Positions 27,400 through 36,758 of a stretch of 64,000 nucleotides of DNA are shown here, piece by piece; position 1 is the stretch's first letter, and the number at the start of each line of letters is the position of its first letter. Both the position numbers and the translations under genes were made by a program. The DNA comes from Kaistia terrae (GTDB lineage Bacteria; Pseudomonadota; Alphaproteobacteria; Rhizobiales; Kaistiaceae), in assembly GCF_026344005.1 (NCBI RefSeq), contig NZ_JAPKNH010000004.1, forward strand, positions 434,001-498,000, written 5' to 3'. The notes under the pieces were generated by a model, which was not told the origin of the DNA, made no database searches, and saw only the letters and a program-made list of their open reading frames with translations.

Positions 27400-28231
27400 A
27401 GGCTTTTCCGCCAAGGGCACGGATTGGGCTGCCGATCTGGCGCTTCTGGTCGAGGCGACGCGCGAGGCGGGGCGTATCGGGCTCGCCTTCTTCAAGCGCG
27501 ATCCCAAGGCCTGGATCAAGGGTGTCAGTTCGCCCGTCACCGAGGCTGATATCGCCGTTGACGAGTATCTGCACGCGACGCTGACGACGGCGCGGCCGGA
27601 TTATGGCTGGCTGTCGGAGGAGAGCATCGATACGCCCGACCGGTTGGTCCGGCAGCGGCTTTTCGTCGTTGATCCGATCGACGGCACGCGCGGTTTCATC
27701 GAGGGCAATCCGGATTGGTGCGTCTCGGTCGCGCTGGTCGAGGATGGGGTGACGGTGGCAGCCGTTCTGTTCGCGCCGGCGCGGCAAGAGCTGTTCGAGG
27801 CGGTGGCCGGCGAGGGCGCCCGTCTCAATGGCGAGCCGATCCATGTCAGCAACCGAGTGGTGCTGGAAGGCGCGAAAATCGCCGGCCCGGCGCGCCATCT
27901 GAAGGCGATGGCGGCGCATGGCATGGACCCGAGCGAGCGCCGCTTCACGCCGTCGCTGGCCTATCGTTTCGCGCTGGTTGCCTGCGGCCGTGTCGATGTC
28001 GCGACGGCACGCTCCGGCGCCTATGACTGGGATCTTGCGGCGGTGGACCTTTTGGTGCAGGAAGCAGGCGGAACGCTGCGCGATCTCGAGGGCGCGCGGC
28101 TCCGCTTCAATGGCGCGATACCGCGCCATCTGGCCCTGATCGCCTCGACGCCCGGGCTCGCTTCGGCGGCCATGACCATCATCGCTGAAGCCGAGGCCGC
28201 GCACGAGGCTTCGGCCCCCCGCGCGTCCTAG
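27386..28231 (+). CDS. Inositol-monophosphatase family, 3'(2'),5'-bisphosphate nucleotidase (CysQ-like)
   Basis: A 281-residue magnesium- and lithium-sensitive phosphatase. Motif A is DPIDGTRGFIEGNPDWCVSVAL (two-metal Asp cluster). The second metal-ligand motif is the SGAYDWDLAAVDLLVQEAGG segment near residue 213. The upstream Glu of WLSEES contributes the first metal. CysQ hydrolyses PAP and PAPS from sulfate assimilation; inositol phosphatase activity is also possible. Translation starts at TTG 27386 (TTGCCGGACGC), overlapping the last 14 bases of pmbA. In Rhizobiales this gene usually sits in the same operon as the DUF4170 and lipid A genes, as here. Confidence 0.88.
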   Translation: MPDAKGFSAKGTDWAADLALLVEATREAGRIGLAFFKRDPKAWIKGVSSPVTEADIAVDEYLHATLTTARPDYGWLSEESIDTPDRLVRQRLFVVDPIDGTRGFIEGNPDWCVSVALVEDGVTVAAVLFAPARQELFEAVAGEGARLNGEPIHVSNRVVLEGAKIAGPARHLKAMAAHGMDPSERRFTPSLAYRFALVACGRVDVATARSGAYDWDLAAVDLLVQEAGGTLRDLEGARLRFNGAIPRHLALIASTPGLASAAMTIIAEAEAAHEASAPRAS

Positions 28232-28268
28232 ACGCGTACTATCAGCTTGGACAAGGAGATTTTGGCAA

Positions 28269-28505
28269 ATGCCCGATACGGATAAGCAGCTCTTGCATCT
28301 GGTTTTCGGCGGTGAGCTGAGCGCGGTCGGGACGATGGAGTTCTCCGACCTGTCGAAGCTCGACATCGTCGGCATCTACCCCAACTACAAGACCGCCTAT
28401 GATGCCTGGCGGCAGGCGGCGCAGGGTACGGTCGACAGCGCCCAGACGCGCTATTTCATCGTGCATCTGCACAGGCTGCTGGACCCCGACGCCACGGCGG
28501 GCTGA
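28269..28505 (+). CDS. DUF4170 protein
   Basis: A 78-residue protein with the DUF4170 pattern: LLHLVFGGEL near the N-terminus, IVGIYPNYKTAYDAWRQAAQ in the middle and YFIVHLHRLLDP at the end. The ribosome site AAGGAGA is clear. The function is unknown. The family is commonly found, as here, immediately before a lysophospholipid acyltransferase-like gene, waaA and lpxK, so a role in lipid A or envelope assembly is a reasonable guess, but only a guess. Confidence 0.88.
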   Translation: MPDTDKQLLHLVFGGELSAVGTMEFSDLSKLDIVGIYPNYKTAYDAWRQAAQGTVDSAQTRYFIVHLHRLLDPDATAG

Positions 28506-28528
28506 GCCACCGCTCCGCGCCTCGGCGC

Positions 28529-29326
28529 TTGCGGCGGAAATGGGAACCGCCGCGATCGCGGCGGCTGGAAGGGACAGATCGTATATTGTCGAACTCGCAG
28601 GCGAAGTGGCGCGCCAAGCGCCCCAGTCTCCTCAAGCGGATTGGAACGTCGGACGCGGTGACGCGGTTGGCCGGCCGGAGCGCGGCTGCCTATCTGCGTT
28701 TCGTTCGCCAGACCAGCACGCTCGAATTCGAGCCGAGCGAGCCCTATGAGTTCTTCGGCCATCTGCTGCCGGGCATCATCGCCATGTGGCATGGCCAGCA
28801 CCTGATGGTGCCGTTCGTCCGCCGCGATGGTCATGATGTCCGCGTCATGATCTCGAAGCACCGCGACGGCGAGATCAACGCCATCGCTGCCGAAAGCCTC
28901 GGCCTCGGCACGGTGCGCGCTTCGGCGGCGCGTTCTGCCGATCGCGTCATCGAGAAGGGCGGCCTGCGCGGCTTCCTCGATATGAAGGCAGCGCTGGCGC
29001 AGGGCGCGACGGTCGCCATGACGGCGGATCTCTCCAACCAGAAGTCGCGCCGCGCCGGCCCCGGCATCATCAAGCTGGCGCGCGCTTCCGGTCGGCCGAT
29101 CGTGCCGATCGCGGTGGCCACAAGCCGGCATTTCGTCATCAAGAACTGGGACCGCACGACGGTCAATCTTCCCTTCTCCAAGGGTATCTGCGTCTTCGGC
29201 GGGCCGATTTTCGTGCCGGCCGACGCCGACGATGCGATGGTCGAGCAGAAGCGCAAAGAGCTCGAGGACGAGCTCAACCGCGTGACCGAGCGGGCCTATC
29301 AGCGCGTCGGCAAGCCGAATGTCTGA
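28529..29326 (+). CDS. Lysophospholipid acyltransferase family protein (DUF374)
   Basis: A 265-residue protein of the DUF374/LPLAT group. Motif I is MWHGQHLMVPF (the HX4D-like block of this group) and motif III lies in TADLSNQKSRRAGPGIIKLAR. A central EFEPSEPYEFFGHLLPGIIAMWH opens the fold. It sits directly before waaA, overlapping it by eight bases, and the lipid A context suggests an envelope acyl transfer. Members of this family in Rhizobiales are sometimes linked to adding very long acyl chains, but there is no substrate evidence here. The true start may lie downstream of the basic first 40 residues. Confidence 0.85.
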   Translation: MRRKWEPPRSRRLEGTDRILSNSQAKWRAKRPSLLKRIGTSDAVTRLAGRSAAAYLRFVRQTSTLEFEPSEPYEFFGHLLPGIIAMWHGQHLMVPFVRRDGHDVRVMISKHRDGEINAIAAESLGLGTVRASAARSADRVIEKGGLRGFLDMKAALAQGATVAMTADLSNQKSRRAGPGIIKLARASGRPIVPIAVATSRHFVIKNWDRTTVNLPFSKGICVFGGPIFVPADADDAMVEQKRKELEDELNRVTERAYQRVGKPNV

Positions 29327-30662
29327 GCGAAGCGGAGCAGCCCTGACCGCCTACCGGCTGCTCGGTTACGCCGCCATGCCGCTGGTGCCGCTGCTGCTCG
29401 CCTATCGCACCACCAAGGGCAAGGAAGACCCCGCTCGTCGCCAGGAGCGTTATGGCCGCGCGACGCTGCGGCGGCCGGCCGGGCCGCTGGTCTGGATCCA
29501 TGCCGCCAGCGTCGGCGAGACCAACGCCGTGCTGCCGCTGGTGCGGCGCATCGTCGAGGAAGGGCTGAACGTCCTGTTCACGACCGTGACTGTGACGAGC
29601 GCCGATGTCGCCAAGCAGCGCCTGCCACGCGGCGCCTTCCATCAATATTCACCACTCGACATCGCCCCCTTCGTCAGCCGCTTTCTCGATCACTGGAAGC
29701 CGGATCTCGCCATCTCGGTCGAATCCGAGATCTGGCCGACCAAGATGGACCAGCTGGTCACCCGCGAAATCCCGCATATCTTCGTCAATGCTCGCATGTC
29801 GGAGCGCTCGTTCAAGCGCTGGGCCAAGATCGAAGCGGGCAGGGGCGGCCTGTTCGGCAAGGTGACGATGGCGCTGGCGCAGAGCGACGGCGACGGCGAA
29901 AGGCTGGCGGCTCTCGGCGTTCGCGGCGTCCACGTCACCGGCAATTTGAAATTCGACGTGCCGCCGCCGCATGCGACACCGGCAATGGTGGAAGACGTCC
30001 GACGCGCCGTCGAGGGGCGCTCGGTATTCCTCGCGGCCTCCACGCATGAGGGCGAGGAGGAAGTCATCGCCGCCGCGCACAAGGTGCTGCGGCATCGCCG
30101 GCCCGAACTCTTGACCATCATCGTGCCGCGACATCCCGTGCGCGGGCTCGCCATTCGCGACATGCTTGCCGCCAAGGGGCTGGTTGTCGCGCTGCGCAGC
30201 GCCGGTGACCCGATCACGGCAGAGACCGACATCTATCTCGCCGACACGCTGGGCGAACTCGGCATCTTCTATCGCATCGCGCCGATCGCCTTCATCGGCG
30301 GCACGCTGGTGCCGGTCGGAGGCCATAACCCGATCGAGGCGGCGCAGCTCAACGTCGCCATCCTGCACGGCCCGCATGTCCACAACGCCGCCGAGATCTA
30401 CGCCGCCCTTGACCGCACCGGCCGCGCCGAGGTGATCCGCAGCTCCGAACAGCTGGCCAAGGTGCTGGGCGATCTGTTCGACGATCCCAACGCCATGCGC
30501 CGGCGCGCGACCAAGGCGGCCGAGGCGCTGGCCCCCTTCACCGGCGCGCTCGACGCGACGATGCGGGCGCTCGTGCCCTATCTGGAGCCGCTGGCGATCG
30601 CCGCCGGGCTGCAGGACCGCGAGCATCCTGATTCCGCTGGCCGCGAGAGGACGCCCCGATGA
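29319..30662 (+). CDS. waaA: 3-deoxy-D-manno-octulosonic acid transferase
   Basis: A 447-residue inner-membrane-associated GT-B enzyme adding Kdo to lipid A precursors. One N-terminal membrane anchor (YRLLGYAAMPLVPLLLAYR) is followed by WIHAASVGETNAVLPLV, the family signature, and later GGTLVPVGGHNPIEAAQ, the donor-binding motif. It overlaps the preceding acyltransferase gene by eight bases and is followed by lpxK with a four-base overlap (ATGA), forming a compact lipid A operon. Whether it adds one or two Kdo residues cannot be judged from sequence. Confidence 0.93.
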   Translation: MSERSGAALTAYRLLGYAAMPLVPLLLAYRTTKGKEDPARRQERYGRATLRRPAGPLVWIHAASVGETNAVLPLVRRIVEEGLNVLFTTVTVTSADVAKQRLPRGAFHQYSPLDIAPFVSRFLDHWKPDLAISVESEIWPTKMDQLVTREIPHIFVNARMSERSFKRWAKIEAGRGGLFGKVTMALAQSDGDGERLAALGVRGVHVTGNLKFDVPPPHATPAMVEDVRRAVEGRSVFLAASTHEGEEEVIAAAHKVLRHRRPELLTIIVPRHPVRGLAIRDMLAAKGLVVALRSAGDPITAETDIYLADTLGELGIFYRIAPIAFIGGTLVPVGGHNPIEAAQLNVAILHGPHVHNAAEIYAALDRTGRAEVIRSSEQLAKVLGDLFDDPNAMRRRATKAAEALAPFTGALDATMRALVPYLEPLAIAAGLQDREHPDSAGRERTPR

Positions 30663-31675
30663 TCCAGCCGCCGCGCTTCTGGTCGTTGCAGCGGATCTCG
30701 GTGCCGTCGGTGCTTCTCGCGCCTGTTGGCGGCCTCTATGGCTGGGTCTCGGGCCGGCGCATGCGCGGCAAGCCGAAGGCGGTGGCATCGGTTCCGGTGG
30801 TCTGCGTCGGCAACTATGTCGTCGGGGGCGCCGGCAAGACGCCGACGGCCTTGGCGCTGGCGCGGATTGCGCGGGCGCAGGGGCTGACGCCCGGCTTTTT
30901 GACGCGCGGCTATGGCGGGTCTGCCCGCGAGCCGCTTCTGGTCGATCTGGCGAAGCATGACTCGGCGCTGGTCGGCGACGAGGCGCTGCTTCTGGCTGCG
31001 GCCGGGCCGGTCGTTGTCTCGGCCGACCGTCCGGCGGGCCTGCCGCTCCTGGCGCAGGCTGGCGTCGATCTGATCATCATGGATGACGGCTTCCAGAACC
31101 CGTCGCTGAAAAAGGATCTGTCGCTGATCGTGGTCGACGGCGCGACGGGGATCGGCAATGGCCGGGTGTTTCCCGCCGGGCCTTTGCGCGCGCCATTGCG
31201 CACCCAGATCGTCCGCACCGATGCCGTGATCGTGGTGGGGGAGGGCAAGCCGGGTGACCGCATGGTCCGCCGGGTTTCGCGGGCCGGGAAGCTTGTGCTG
31301 AAGGCGAAGCTGGAGCCGGCATCGAAGCGGGTCTGGGGTCCGCGCTCGTTCCTCGCCTTTGCCGGCATCGGCAGGCCGGAGAAGTTTTTCAACACGCTCG
31401 ACCGCGCCGGCGTGCCCTTGACCGATGTGAAGGGGTTTCCCGACCATCACGCCTATACGGCCGAGGATGCGCGAAAGCTGCTCGCCCGCGCCGAAGCCGA
31501 CGGGCTGGACCTGATCACGACGAGCAAGGACTACGCCCGCCTGGCGCGCCAGGAAGGCGACCTCGCCAAGCTGCGCGAGGCAACGCAGGTGTTCGAGGTC
31601 CGGATGCACTTCGAAAATGAGGCGCGCATCGCCGCGCTGATCACCGAGACCGTGCGACGGGTCGCAACGCGGTAG
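30659..31675 (+). CDS. lpxK: Tetraacyldisaccharide 4'-kinase
   Basis: A 338-residue kinase making lipid IVA by phosphorylating the 4' position of the tetraacyl disaccharide at the inner membrane. The P-loop is GGAGKTPTAL (in NYVVGGAGKTP), preceded by the membrane-proximal helix VLLAPVGGLYGWVSG. DDGFQNPSLKKDL is the family-defining catalytic-metal segment, and GFPDHHAYTAED matches the C-terminal region. It is the last gene of the same-direction run from pmbA. Repeats fill the 375 bases after it. DUF2093 and mutL lie beyond on the opposite strand, the usual rhizobial order. Confidence 0.95.
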   Translation: MIQPPRFWSLQRISVPSVLLAPVGGLYGWVSGRRMRGKPKAVASVPVVCVGNYVVGGAGKTPTALALARIARAQGLTPGFLTRGYGGSAREPLLVDLAKHDSALVGDEALLLAAAGPVVVSADRPAGLPLLAQAGVDLIIMDDGFQNPSLKKDLSLIVVDGATGIGNGRVFPAGPLRAPLRTQIVRTDAVIVVGEGKPGDRMVRRVSRAGKLVLKAKLEPASKRVWGPRSFLAFAGIGRPEKFFNTLDRAGVPLTDVKGFPDHHAYTAEDARKLLARAEADGLDLITTSKDYARLARQEGDLAKLREATQVFEVRMHFENEARIAALITETVRRVATR

Positions 31676-31756
31676 TTGTTTGGTGGTGCTTGATTGGCGT
31701 TGGCGAACGGCGAGGCCTGCGACCCAAGCAACCTCGGATGTTCAGGCTCCCAATCT

Positions 31757-31935
31757 CATCCTGAAGAGGCCTGTAAGTCGAAAAGCTCGACCATCATCCT
31801 GAAGGTGTCCGGCGCAGCCGGGCCTCGAAGGGAACACCGTGATGCAGACGATTGGATCTGGACTGCTAGGTCGGAATGCCCAGCTGGAGCCTCCTTCGAG
31901 GCTTCGCTGACGCGAAGCACCTCAGGATGATGGCG
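31757..31935. repeat. Interspersed repeat, family R4 (CATCCTGA type)
   Basis: CATCATCCTGAAGGTG..CGGGCCTCGAAG on one side and the inverse CCTTCGAGGCTTCG..GCACCTCAGGATGATGG on the other, enclosing about 65 bases. A partial extra copy (CTCATCCTGAAG) lies at the left edge. It forms a long imperfect palindrome typical of rhizobial intergenic repeats and encodes nothing recognisable. Confidence 0.75.
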
Positions 31936-31975
31936 GAGCGGGGCAATCGGCTTGGGGGATCAGAAGCCCGGCGGA

Positions 31976-32010
31976 ACGGATCCCGGGTCAAGCCCGGGAT
32001 GACGGCGAGG
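31976..32010. repeat. Interspersed repeat, family R3 (CCCGGG type)
   Basis: ATCCCGGGTCAAGCCCGGGAT palindrome followed by GACGGCGAGG. The same unit recurs at 62776-62810, and in inverse orientation at 32380-32400. Confidence 0.8.
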
Positions 32011-32050
32011 AGGGGGCAAGCTGCGCGAATGGAGGGCCAAAGGACAGGGC

Positions 32051-32275
32051 TCAGCCCCAGGTCAGGCCGAGCTGCTTGTGACGGGCGACGCAGGTGGCCG
32101 GGTCGATATAGGCCTCCTGATGCGCGACGTTCCAATATTTGAGTTCATCGATGGGAATCGCCGCACCTGTCACCGCGCAGCGCACAAAGTTGCCGGGGGA
32201 CAGGATCTGGAAATCGCCATCGAGAAAACGTATGCGCGCTTCGCCGCCGCGCCCGGCTGGATCAATACGGTTCAT
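32051..32275 (-). CDS. DUF2093 protein
   Basis: A 74-residue protein with the DUF2093 pattern: GEARIRFLDGDFQILSPGNFV, then CAVTGAAIPIDELKYWNVA and QEAYIDPATCVARH. The two Cys residues about 40 apart are conserved in the family as I remember it. The function is unknown. It lies between lpxK and mutL, its usual position in Rhizobiales; the gene after lpxK is transcribed toward it. Confidence 0.9.
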   Translation of the reverse strand: MNRIDPAGRGGEARIRFLDGDFQILSPGNFVRCAVTGAAIPIDELKYWNVAHQEAYIDPATCVARHKQLGLTWG

Positions 32276-32379
32276 GAGCGGAATATCGTGCGGAACGCCG
32301 CCCTATGCAACAGCGCCCGATGTCGCTTTGCGTTTTCCGGCGAAGATTCGTTGGCCAGGCGTTCGACACCCCCTCTGCC

Positions 32380-32453
32380 GTCATCCCGGGCTTGACCCGT
32401 GAAGGCACCGGCCGAAACCCTCGCCCGCTCGCGGGAGAGGGTAGGGTGAGGGG
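32380..32453. repeat. Interspersed repeats, R3 fragment and single R2 palindrome
   Basis: GTCATCCCGGGCTTGACCCG (R3, inverse) is followed by ACCCTCGCCCGCTCGCGGGAGAGGGT (R2 type). Both families occur elsewhere in the window. Confidence 0.75.
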
Positions 32454-32501
32454 CTTGCTTGGGTTCCCGTGCGATCAGGCCCGCACGGCCATTGCCGAGG
32501 C

Positions 32502-34343
32502 CTATCGCCGTCCGAACAGGCGCTCGATGTCGGCGAGCTTCAGCTCGACATAGGTCGGGCGGCCGTGGTTGCATTGGCCGGAGCCCGGCGTCGCTTCCAT
32601 CTCGCGCAGCAGAGCGTCCATCTCCTCGGGTCGCAGCCGGCGACCGGAACGGACGGAGCCGTGGCAGGCCATGGTCGCCGCGACATGGTCGAGCTTTTCG
32701 CGCAGCCGCGTCGTGTCGTCCCATTCGGCGAGGTCGTCGGCGAGATCGATGAGCAGCGAGCGGGTGTCGAGTTCGCCGAGCAGGGCCGGCGTCTCGCGCA
32801 CCGCAACGGCGCCGGGGCCGAAGCTTTCGATGGCGAGGCCGAGCTCGGCCAGTTCGTCGGCGCGCTTCAAAAGCCGCGCCACGTCATCTTCCGGCAAATC
32901 GATGATGTCGGGGATCAGCAGGATCTGCCGCGCCACGCCGGAACGCGCCAGCGCCGTCTTCAGCCGTTCATAGACCAGCCGCTCATGCGCGGCGTGCTGG
33001 TCGACGATGACGACGCCATGCTCGGTCTGGGCGATGATGTAGTTTTCATGCACCTGCGCACGCGCTGCCCCCAGCGGCCGGTCGGTCGGGTCGCTGGCGG
33101 AAACCGTGTTGGCGCGCGCATCGGCCGAGGGCTGGTTGACGCTTGCGAAGGCGGGCTGCGCCGGTTCGTTGAAGCGTTGCGCCGGTACGTTGTTGTTCGC
33201 CCAGTCGCGCCAGGAAGGCGCCACGCCGGTGTTGGAAAAGGACGGCATCGGCGCGGACGAGCGCCAGGCAGAGGCGGCAGGCGTCTCGCCGGTGCGGAAG
33301 GCGGCGATGGTGGCGCCGCCACCCGTGGTCGCCGAGCGATGGCCGGCCTGGTGGATGGCGTTGCGCAGCGCGCCAACGATCAGCCCGCGCACCAAACCCG
33401 GATCGCGGAAGCGTACGTCGGACTTGGCCGGATGCACGTTGACGTCGACGCCGTGTGGCTCCAGGTCGATCCGGAGTGCTGCGACCGGGTGACGATCCCT
33501 GGACATCACGTCGGCATAACCGGCGCGCAGCGCGCCCATCAGCAGCTTGTCGCGCACCGGCCTTCCGTTGACGAACAGGAATTGCTGCAGCCCATTGGCG
33601 CGGTTGTAGGTCGGCAACCCCGCATAGCCGGAAAGGCGGATGCCCTCGCGCTCGGCTTCGATGGCAATGGCGTTGTCGACGAAATCCTGGCTCAGAATCT
33701 GGCCGAGTCGCTCGACGAATGGTTCGTCGCCATGCGCCACGGGATAATCAATGGCGCCGCGATCGCTGCCGTTGAGCGAGAAGCGGACTTCGGGATGCGC
33801 CATGGCGAGGCGCTTGACGATGTCGGTGACGGCGCTCGATTCGGCCCGCTCGCCCTTGAGGAATTTGAGCCTTGCCGGGGTCGAGAAGAACAGGTCGGTG
33901 ACTTCGACCCGCGTGCCGGAATTAAGGCCGGCCGGGCGCGGCGGATGGACGAGGCCGCCCTCGACGACAATCTCCCAGCCATGTGGTTCGCTGGCATGGC
34001 GCGAGGCGATCGAAAGCCGCGCCACCGCGCCGATCGAGGCCAGCGCCTCGCCACGAAAGCCGAGCGTACGGATGTCGAGCAGATCGTCGGTGAGCTTGGA
34101 GGTGCAGTGGCGGTCGATGGCGAGTTCGAGGTCCTCGCGCGTCATGCCGCCGCCATCGTCGGTGACGCGGATCAGCGCCGCGCCGCCGCCGGCCGTGACG
34201 ATCTCGACCCGCTTCGCCCCGGCGTCGATGGCGTTTTCGACCAGTTCCTTGACGACGCTCGCCGGCCGCTCGACCACCTCGCCGGCGGCGATGCGGTTGA
34301 TCATCTCTTCGGTCAGGCGGCGGACGGCGGTCATGCGACTCAA
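32502..34343 (-). CDS. mutL: DNA mismatch repair protein MutL
   Basis: A 613-residue mismatch-repair ATPase and match-maker. The GHKL ATPase domain (1-330) shows [48 protein letters not shown] and NGRPVRD. A variable linker (330-415) is followed by the C-terminal dimerisation domain. This domain contains [13 protein letters not shown], the DQHAx2Ex4E metal-binding motif that defines MutL proteins with intrinsic nicking endonuclease activity and is absent from E. coli MutL. A MutH-independent pathway is therefore expected. It is transcribed convergently toward the lpxK end, with DUF2093 downstream. Confidence 0.96.
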   Translation of the reverse strand: MSRMTAVRRLTEEMINRIAAGEVVERPASVVKELVENAIDAGAKRVEIVTAGGGAALIRVTDDGGGMTREDLELAIDRHCTSKLTDDLLDIRTLGFRGEALASIGAVARLSIASRHASEPHGWEIVVEGGLVHPPRPAGLNSGTRVEVTDLFFSTPARLKFLKGERAESSAVTDIVKRLAMAHPEVRFSLNGSDRGAIDYPVAHGDEPFVERLGQILSQDFVDNAIAIEAEREGIRLSGYAGLPTYNRANGLQQFLFVNGRPVRDKLLMGALRAGYADVMSRDRHPVAALRIDLEPHGVDVNVHPAKSDVRFRDPGLVRGLIVGALRNAIHQAGHRSATTGGGATIAAFRTGETPAASAWRSSAPMPSFSNTGVAPSWRDWANNNVPAQRFNEPAQPAFASVNQPSADARANTVSASDPTDRPLGAARAQVHENYIIAQTEHGVVIVDQHAAHERLVYERLKTALARSGVARQILLIPDIIDLPEDDVARLLKRADELAELGLAIESFGPGAVAVRETPALLGELDTRSLLIDLADDLAEWDDTTRLREKLDHVAATMACHGSVRSGRRLRPEEMDALLREMEATPGSGQCNHGRPTYVELKLADIERLFGRR

Positions 34344-34533
34344 CTTGGCTGGTGGGCAGCGATCCTGCCGGATTCGGGCGGGCGAGGGAAGCGGAGGGGC
34401 GCGGCTTTGGTCGGCGGCAACAAGGGATGGATTGTCAATAATCGCGAATATTTGATGTGAGCAACGGTGCGCGGTCTACCGCAAGCAGGAGTATAGATTC
34501 GCAGTCGAGTGCTCTTTTGGGTAGGGGGCTGGC

Positions 34534-34998
34534 ATGTCGCTGTCGCTCGATGAGTATATTCAGGCTTCGAAGAGGCTGGAGGAGGCTCAGCAACGGCGGG
34601 TCGATTCTTATCGGCCGTTCCTGCAGTTCCTGATCGGACATCTCACCTTCACCGGCATCATCCTCGTCGGCGCCTTGGCGTCGCTGCCAAAGACGGGCGC
34701 GGAGTTGACGCGGCCCATGGCGGCCGCGCTCGGCGGTGTTGTCGCCTGGATGGCGATTTCGGCGCTCGCGGCCAGTCTGGTCGCGCTGGTGGTCCAGGGA
34801 ATGCGATTGGTTTTCCTTAAGCGCGGGCGCAAACCGCAGGATGAATGGACCAAGACCCTCTATGTTCTCTGCCTGGTACCGATCATTCCCGGCGTCATCG
34901 CGGTGGTCTATTGCGTCCGCGCCGGCGCGGTGCTGCTGGGCACGACGCCGGTCCTGCCGTCGATCTGCGACGCGCTGCGCAGCCTGCTGCTGTTCTGA
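34534..34998 (+). CDS. Small integral membrane protein of unknown function
   Basis: A 154-residue protein with an amphipathic N-terminal helix (YIQASKRLEEAQQRRVDSYRP) and probably three membrane segments: LIGHLTFTGIILVGALASL, AALGGVVAWMAISALAASLVALVV and VLCLVPIIPGVIAVVYCVRAGAVLL. A short basic loop (LKRGRKPQDEWTK) faces the cytoplasm by the positive-inside rule. No family recognised. It stands alone, divergent from mutL and convergent with the PhnA-domain gene. Confidence 0.75.
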   Translation: MSLSLDEYIQASKRLEEAQQRRVDSYRPFLQFLIGHLTFTGIILVGALASLPKTGAELTRPMAAALGGVVAWMAISALAASLVALVVQGMRLVFLKRGRKPQDEWTKTLYVLCLVPIIPGVIAVVYCVRAGAVLLGTTPVLPSICDALRSLLLF

Positions 34999-35004
34999 GC
35001 CGCC

Positions 35005-35229
35005 TCAGGCTTTCTTGACGAACTCGGCCCGCAATACGAGGCCCTTCACCTGCTTGGTGCTGCATTCGAAGGTGTCGGGATCATCGGTCAGGCGGATGCT
35101 CTTCACGATAGTGCCGCGCTTGATCGTTTCCGACGTGCCCTTGACCTTCAGATCCTTGATCAGCGAGACGGAATCGCCGTCCTTCAGCTGAGTGCCGTTG
35201 CTGTCCCTGACGATGATCTCGTCCGACAT
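35005..35229 (-). CDS. PhnA-domain protein, short form
   Basis: A 74-residue protein of the PhnA/YjdM C-terminal domain: IVRDSNGTQLKDGDSVSLIKDLKVKGTSETIKRGT. E. coli YjdM also has an N-terminal zinc ribbon, which is absent here, so this is the minimal SH3-like domain. Despite the old alkylphosphonate name, a specific function is not established. ATG at 35229 has a good ribosome site (GGAGAAAGC); the frame is open upstream but reads unlike the family. It lies just before purD on the same strand, with 51 bases between its start and the purD stop. Confidence 0.88.
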   Translation of the reverse strand: MSDEIIVRDSNGTQLKDGDSVSLIKDLKVKGTSETIKRGTIVKSIRLTDDPDTFECSTKQVKGLVLRAEFVKKA

Positions 35230-35279
35230 GAGCTTTCTCCGGGTTCGATAAAAGTGTTGTGGCGATAGAGGCGGAGTGC

Positions 35280-36557
35280 CTAGACGGCGCGCCAGCCGAT
35301 GTCGCGGCGGCAAAAGCCGTCCGGCCAGTCGATGGTATCCACCGCCTGGTAGGCGCGCTTCTGCGCTTCGCCAACCGTGGCGCCGAGCGCCGTCACGTTG
35401 AGGACGCGGCCGCCATTGGCGACCAGCTTGCCGTCAACCAGCGCCGTGCCGGCCTGGAAAACCTGCGTCTCCGGCAGCGCATTGGCTGCCTCGATGCCGG
35501 CGATCGGGGTGCCCTTTGCGTAGTCGCCGGGATAGCCGTTCGCCGCCATGACGATGGTCAGCGCTGCTTCCGGCCGCCAGCGCGTCGTGACGCCCTCAAG
35601 CTTGCCCTCGGCCGCCGCCAGCAGCAATTCGAGCAGATCGCTCTCCAGCCGCATCATCAGCACCTGGCATTCGGGGTCGCCGAAGCGGACATTGTATTCG
35701 ATCAGTTCCGGTCCCTTGGCGGTGATCATCAGGCCGGCGAACAGCACGCCCTTGAACGGCGCGCCGCGCGCGGCCATCGCGGCCATGGTCGGGCGGATGA
35801 TCTCGTTCATCGTGCGCTCGATCATCGCCTCGGTCATCACCGGCGCGGGCGAATAGGCGCCCATGCCGCCGGTGTTCGGGCCGGTATCGCCATCGCCGAC
35901 GCGCTTGTGGTCCTGGGCGGTGGCGAGCGGCACGGCGTTGACGCCGTCACAGATGGCGAAGAAGCTCGCCTCTTCGCCAATCAGGCACTCTTCCACCACG
36001 ACTTCGGCGCCGGCCGAGCCGAACGCGCCATCGAAGCAGGCGTCGATCGCTTCATGGGCCTCATCCAGCGTTTCCGCCACGACAACGCCCTTGCCGGCGG
36101 CGATGCCATCCGCCTTGACGACGATCGGCGCGCCCATCTTCGTCGCATAATCGCGCGCGGGAGCGGCTTCCGTAAAGCGCTGGTAGGCCGCGGTCGGGAT
36201 GTTGGCCTCGGCGCAAAGGTCCTTGGTGTAGCCCTTCGAGCCTTCGAGGCGGGCCGCCTCCTGGCCGGGGCCGAACACCTTGATGTTGGCCGCGTCGAGC
36301 GCATCGGCGAGGCCGGCGACCAGCGGGGCTTCCGGGCCGACGATGACGAAATCGATCATGTTGTGGCGGCAGAAGTCGATCACGGCGTGATGGTCGAACG
36401 GATCGAGCCGGACGAGTTCGGCCAGCGCGCCGATGCCGGGATTGCCGGGAGCGGCAAAAAGCTGGCCGAGACGGGGCGATTTGCGCAGCGCCCAAGCCAG
36501 CGCATGTTCGCGGCCGCCCGATCCGATCAGGAGAATGTTGATGCGCGTCTCGGTCAT
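35280..36557 (-). CDS. purD: Phosphoribosylamine--glycine ligase (GAR synthetase)
   Basis: A 425-residue ATP-grasp enzyme for step two of purine biosynthesis. It begins with the nucleotide-like [16 protein letters not shown] and continues LFAAPGNPG. The ATP-grasp core includes [23 protein letters not shown]. The C-terminal [20 protein letters not shown] and the GYPGDYAKG segment are diagnostic. The start at 36557 ([12 protein letters not shown]) matches the family; the 25-codon upstream extension does not. Downstream lies the PhnA-domain gene on the same strand. Confidence 0.96.
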   Translation of the reverse strand: MTETRINILLIGSGGREHALAWALRKSPRLGQLFAAPGNPGIGALAELVRLDPFDHHAVIDFCRHNMIDFVIVGPEAPLVAGLADALDAANIKVFGPGQEAARLEGSKGYTKDLCAEANIPTAAYQRFTEAAPARDYATKMGAPIVVKADGIAAGKGVVVAETLDEAHEAIDACFDGAFGSAGAEVVVEECLIGEEASFFAICDGVNAVPLATAQDHKRVGDGDTGPNTGGMGAYSPAPVMTEAMIERTMNEIIRPTMAAMAARGAPFKGVLFAGLMITAKGPELIEYNVRFGDPECQVLMMRLESDLLELLLAAAEGKLEGVTTRWRPEAALTIVMAANGYPGDYAKGTPIAGIEAANALPETQVFQAGTALVDGKLVANGGRVLNVTALGATVGEAQKRAYQAVDTIDWPDGFCRRDIGWRAV

Positions 36558-36758
36558 GCTGCGGCCCGTCGTTGAATCTTGTGTCCGGCGCTTAGCAAGC
36601 GGATGGCGGAATGTCGAATCCGGCGGTCGCATTTTTCCGACTCTGCTGTCGCATGAAGCCGGCGTATGGATCGCCGAACGCCGTTCCGGTCACGCTCCGA
36701 ATCTGCGACGTTCCGAGGCCACGCAATCGAGCCCGAGTGGATTCTAGTAAAGGTTGGC

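Noticed and set aside
25837-27540. Long N-terminal extension of the antiporter frame antisense to pmbA
   Set aside because: The extension is antisense to a recognised gene, reads as Arg/Gly-rich sequence, and the antiporter has a family-typical start with ribosome site at 25836.
32469-34460. 663-codon plus-strand frame opposite mutL
   Set aside because: Shadow of mutL; MutL motifs are complete on the other strand.
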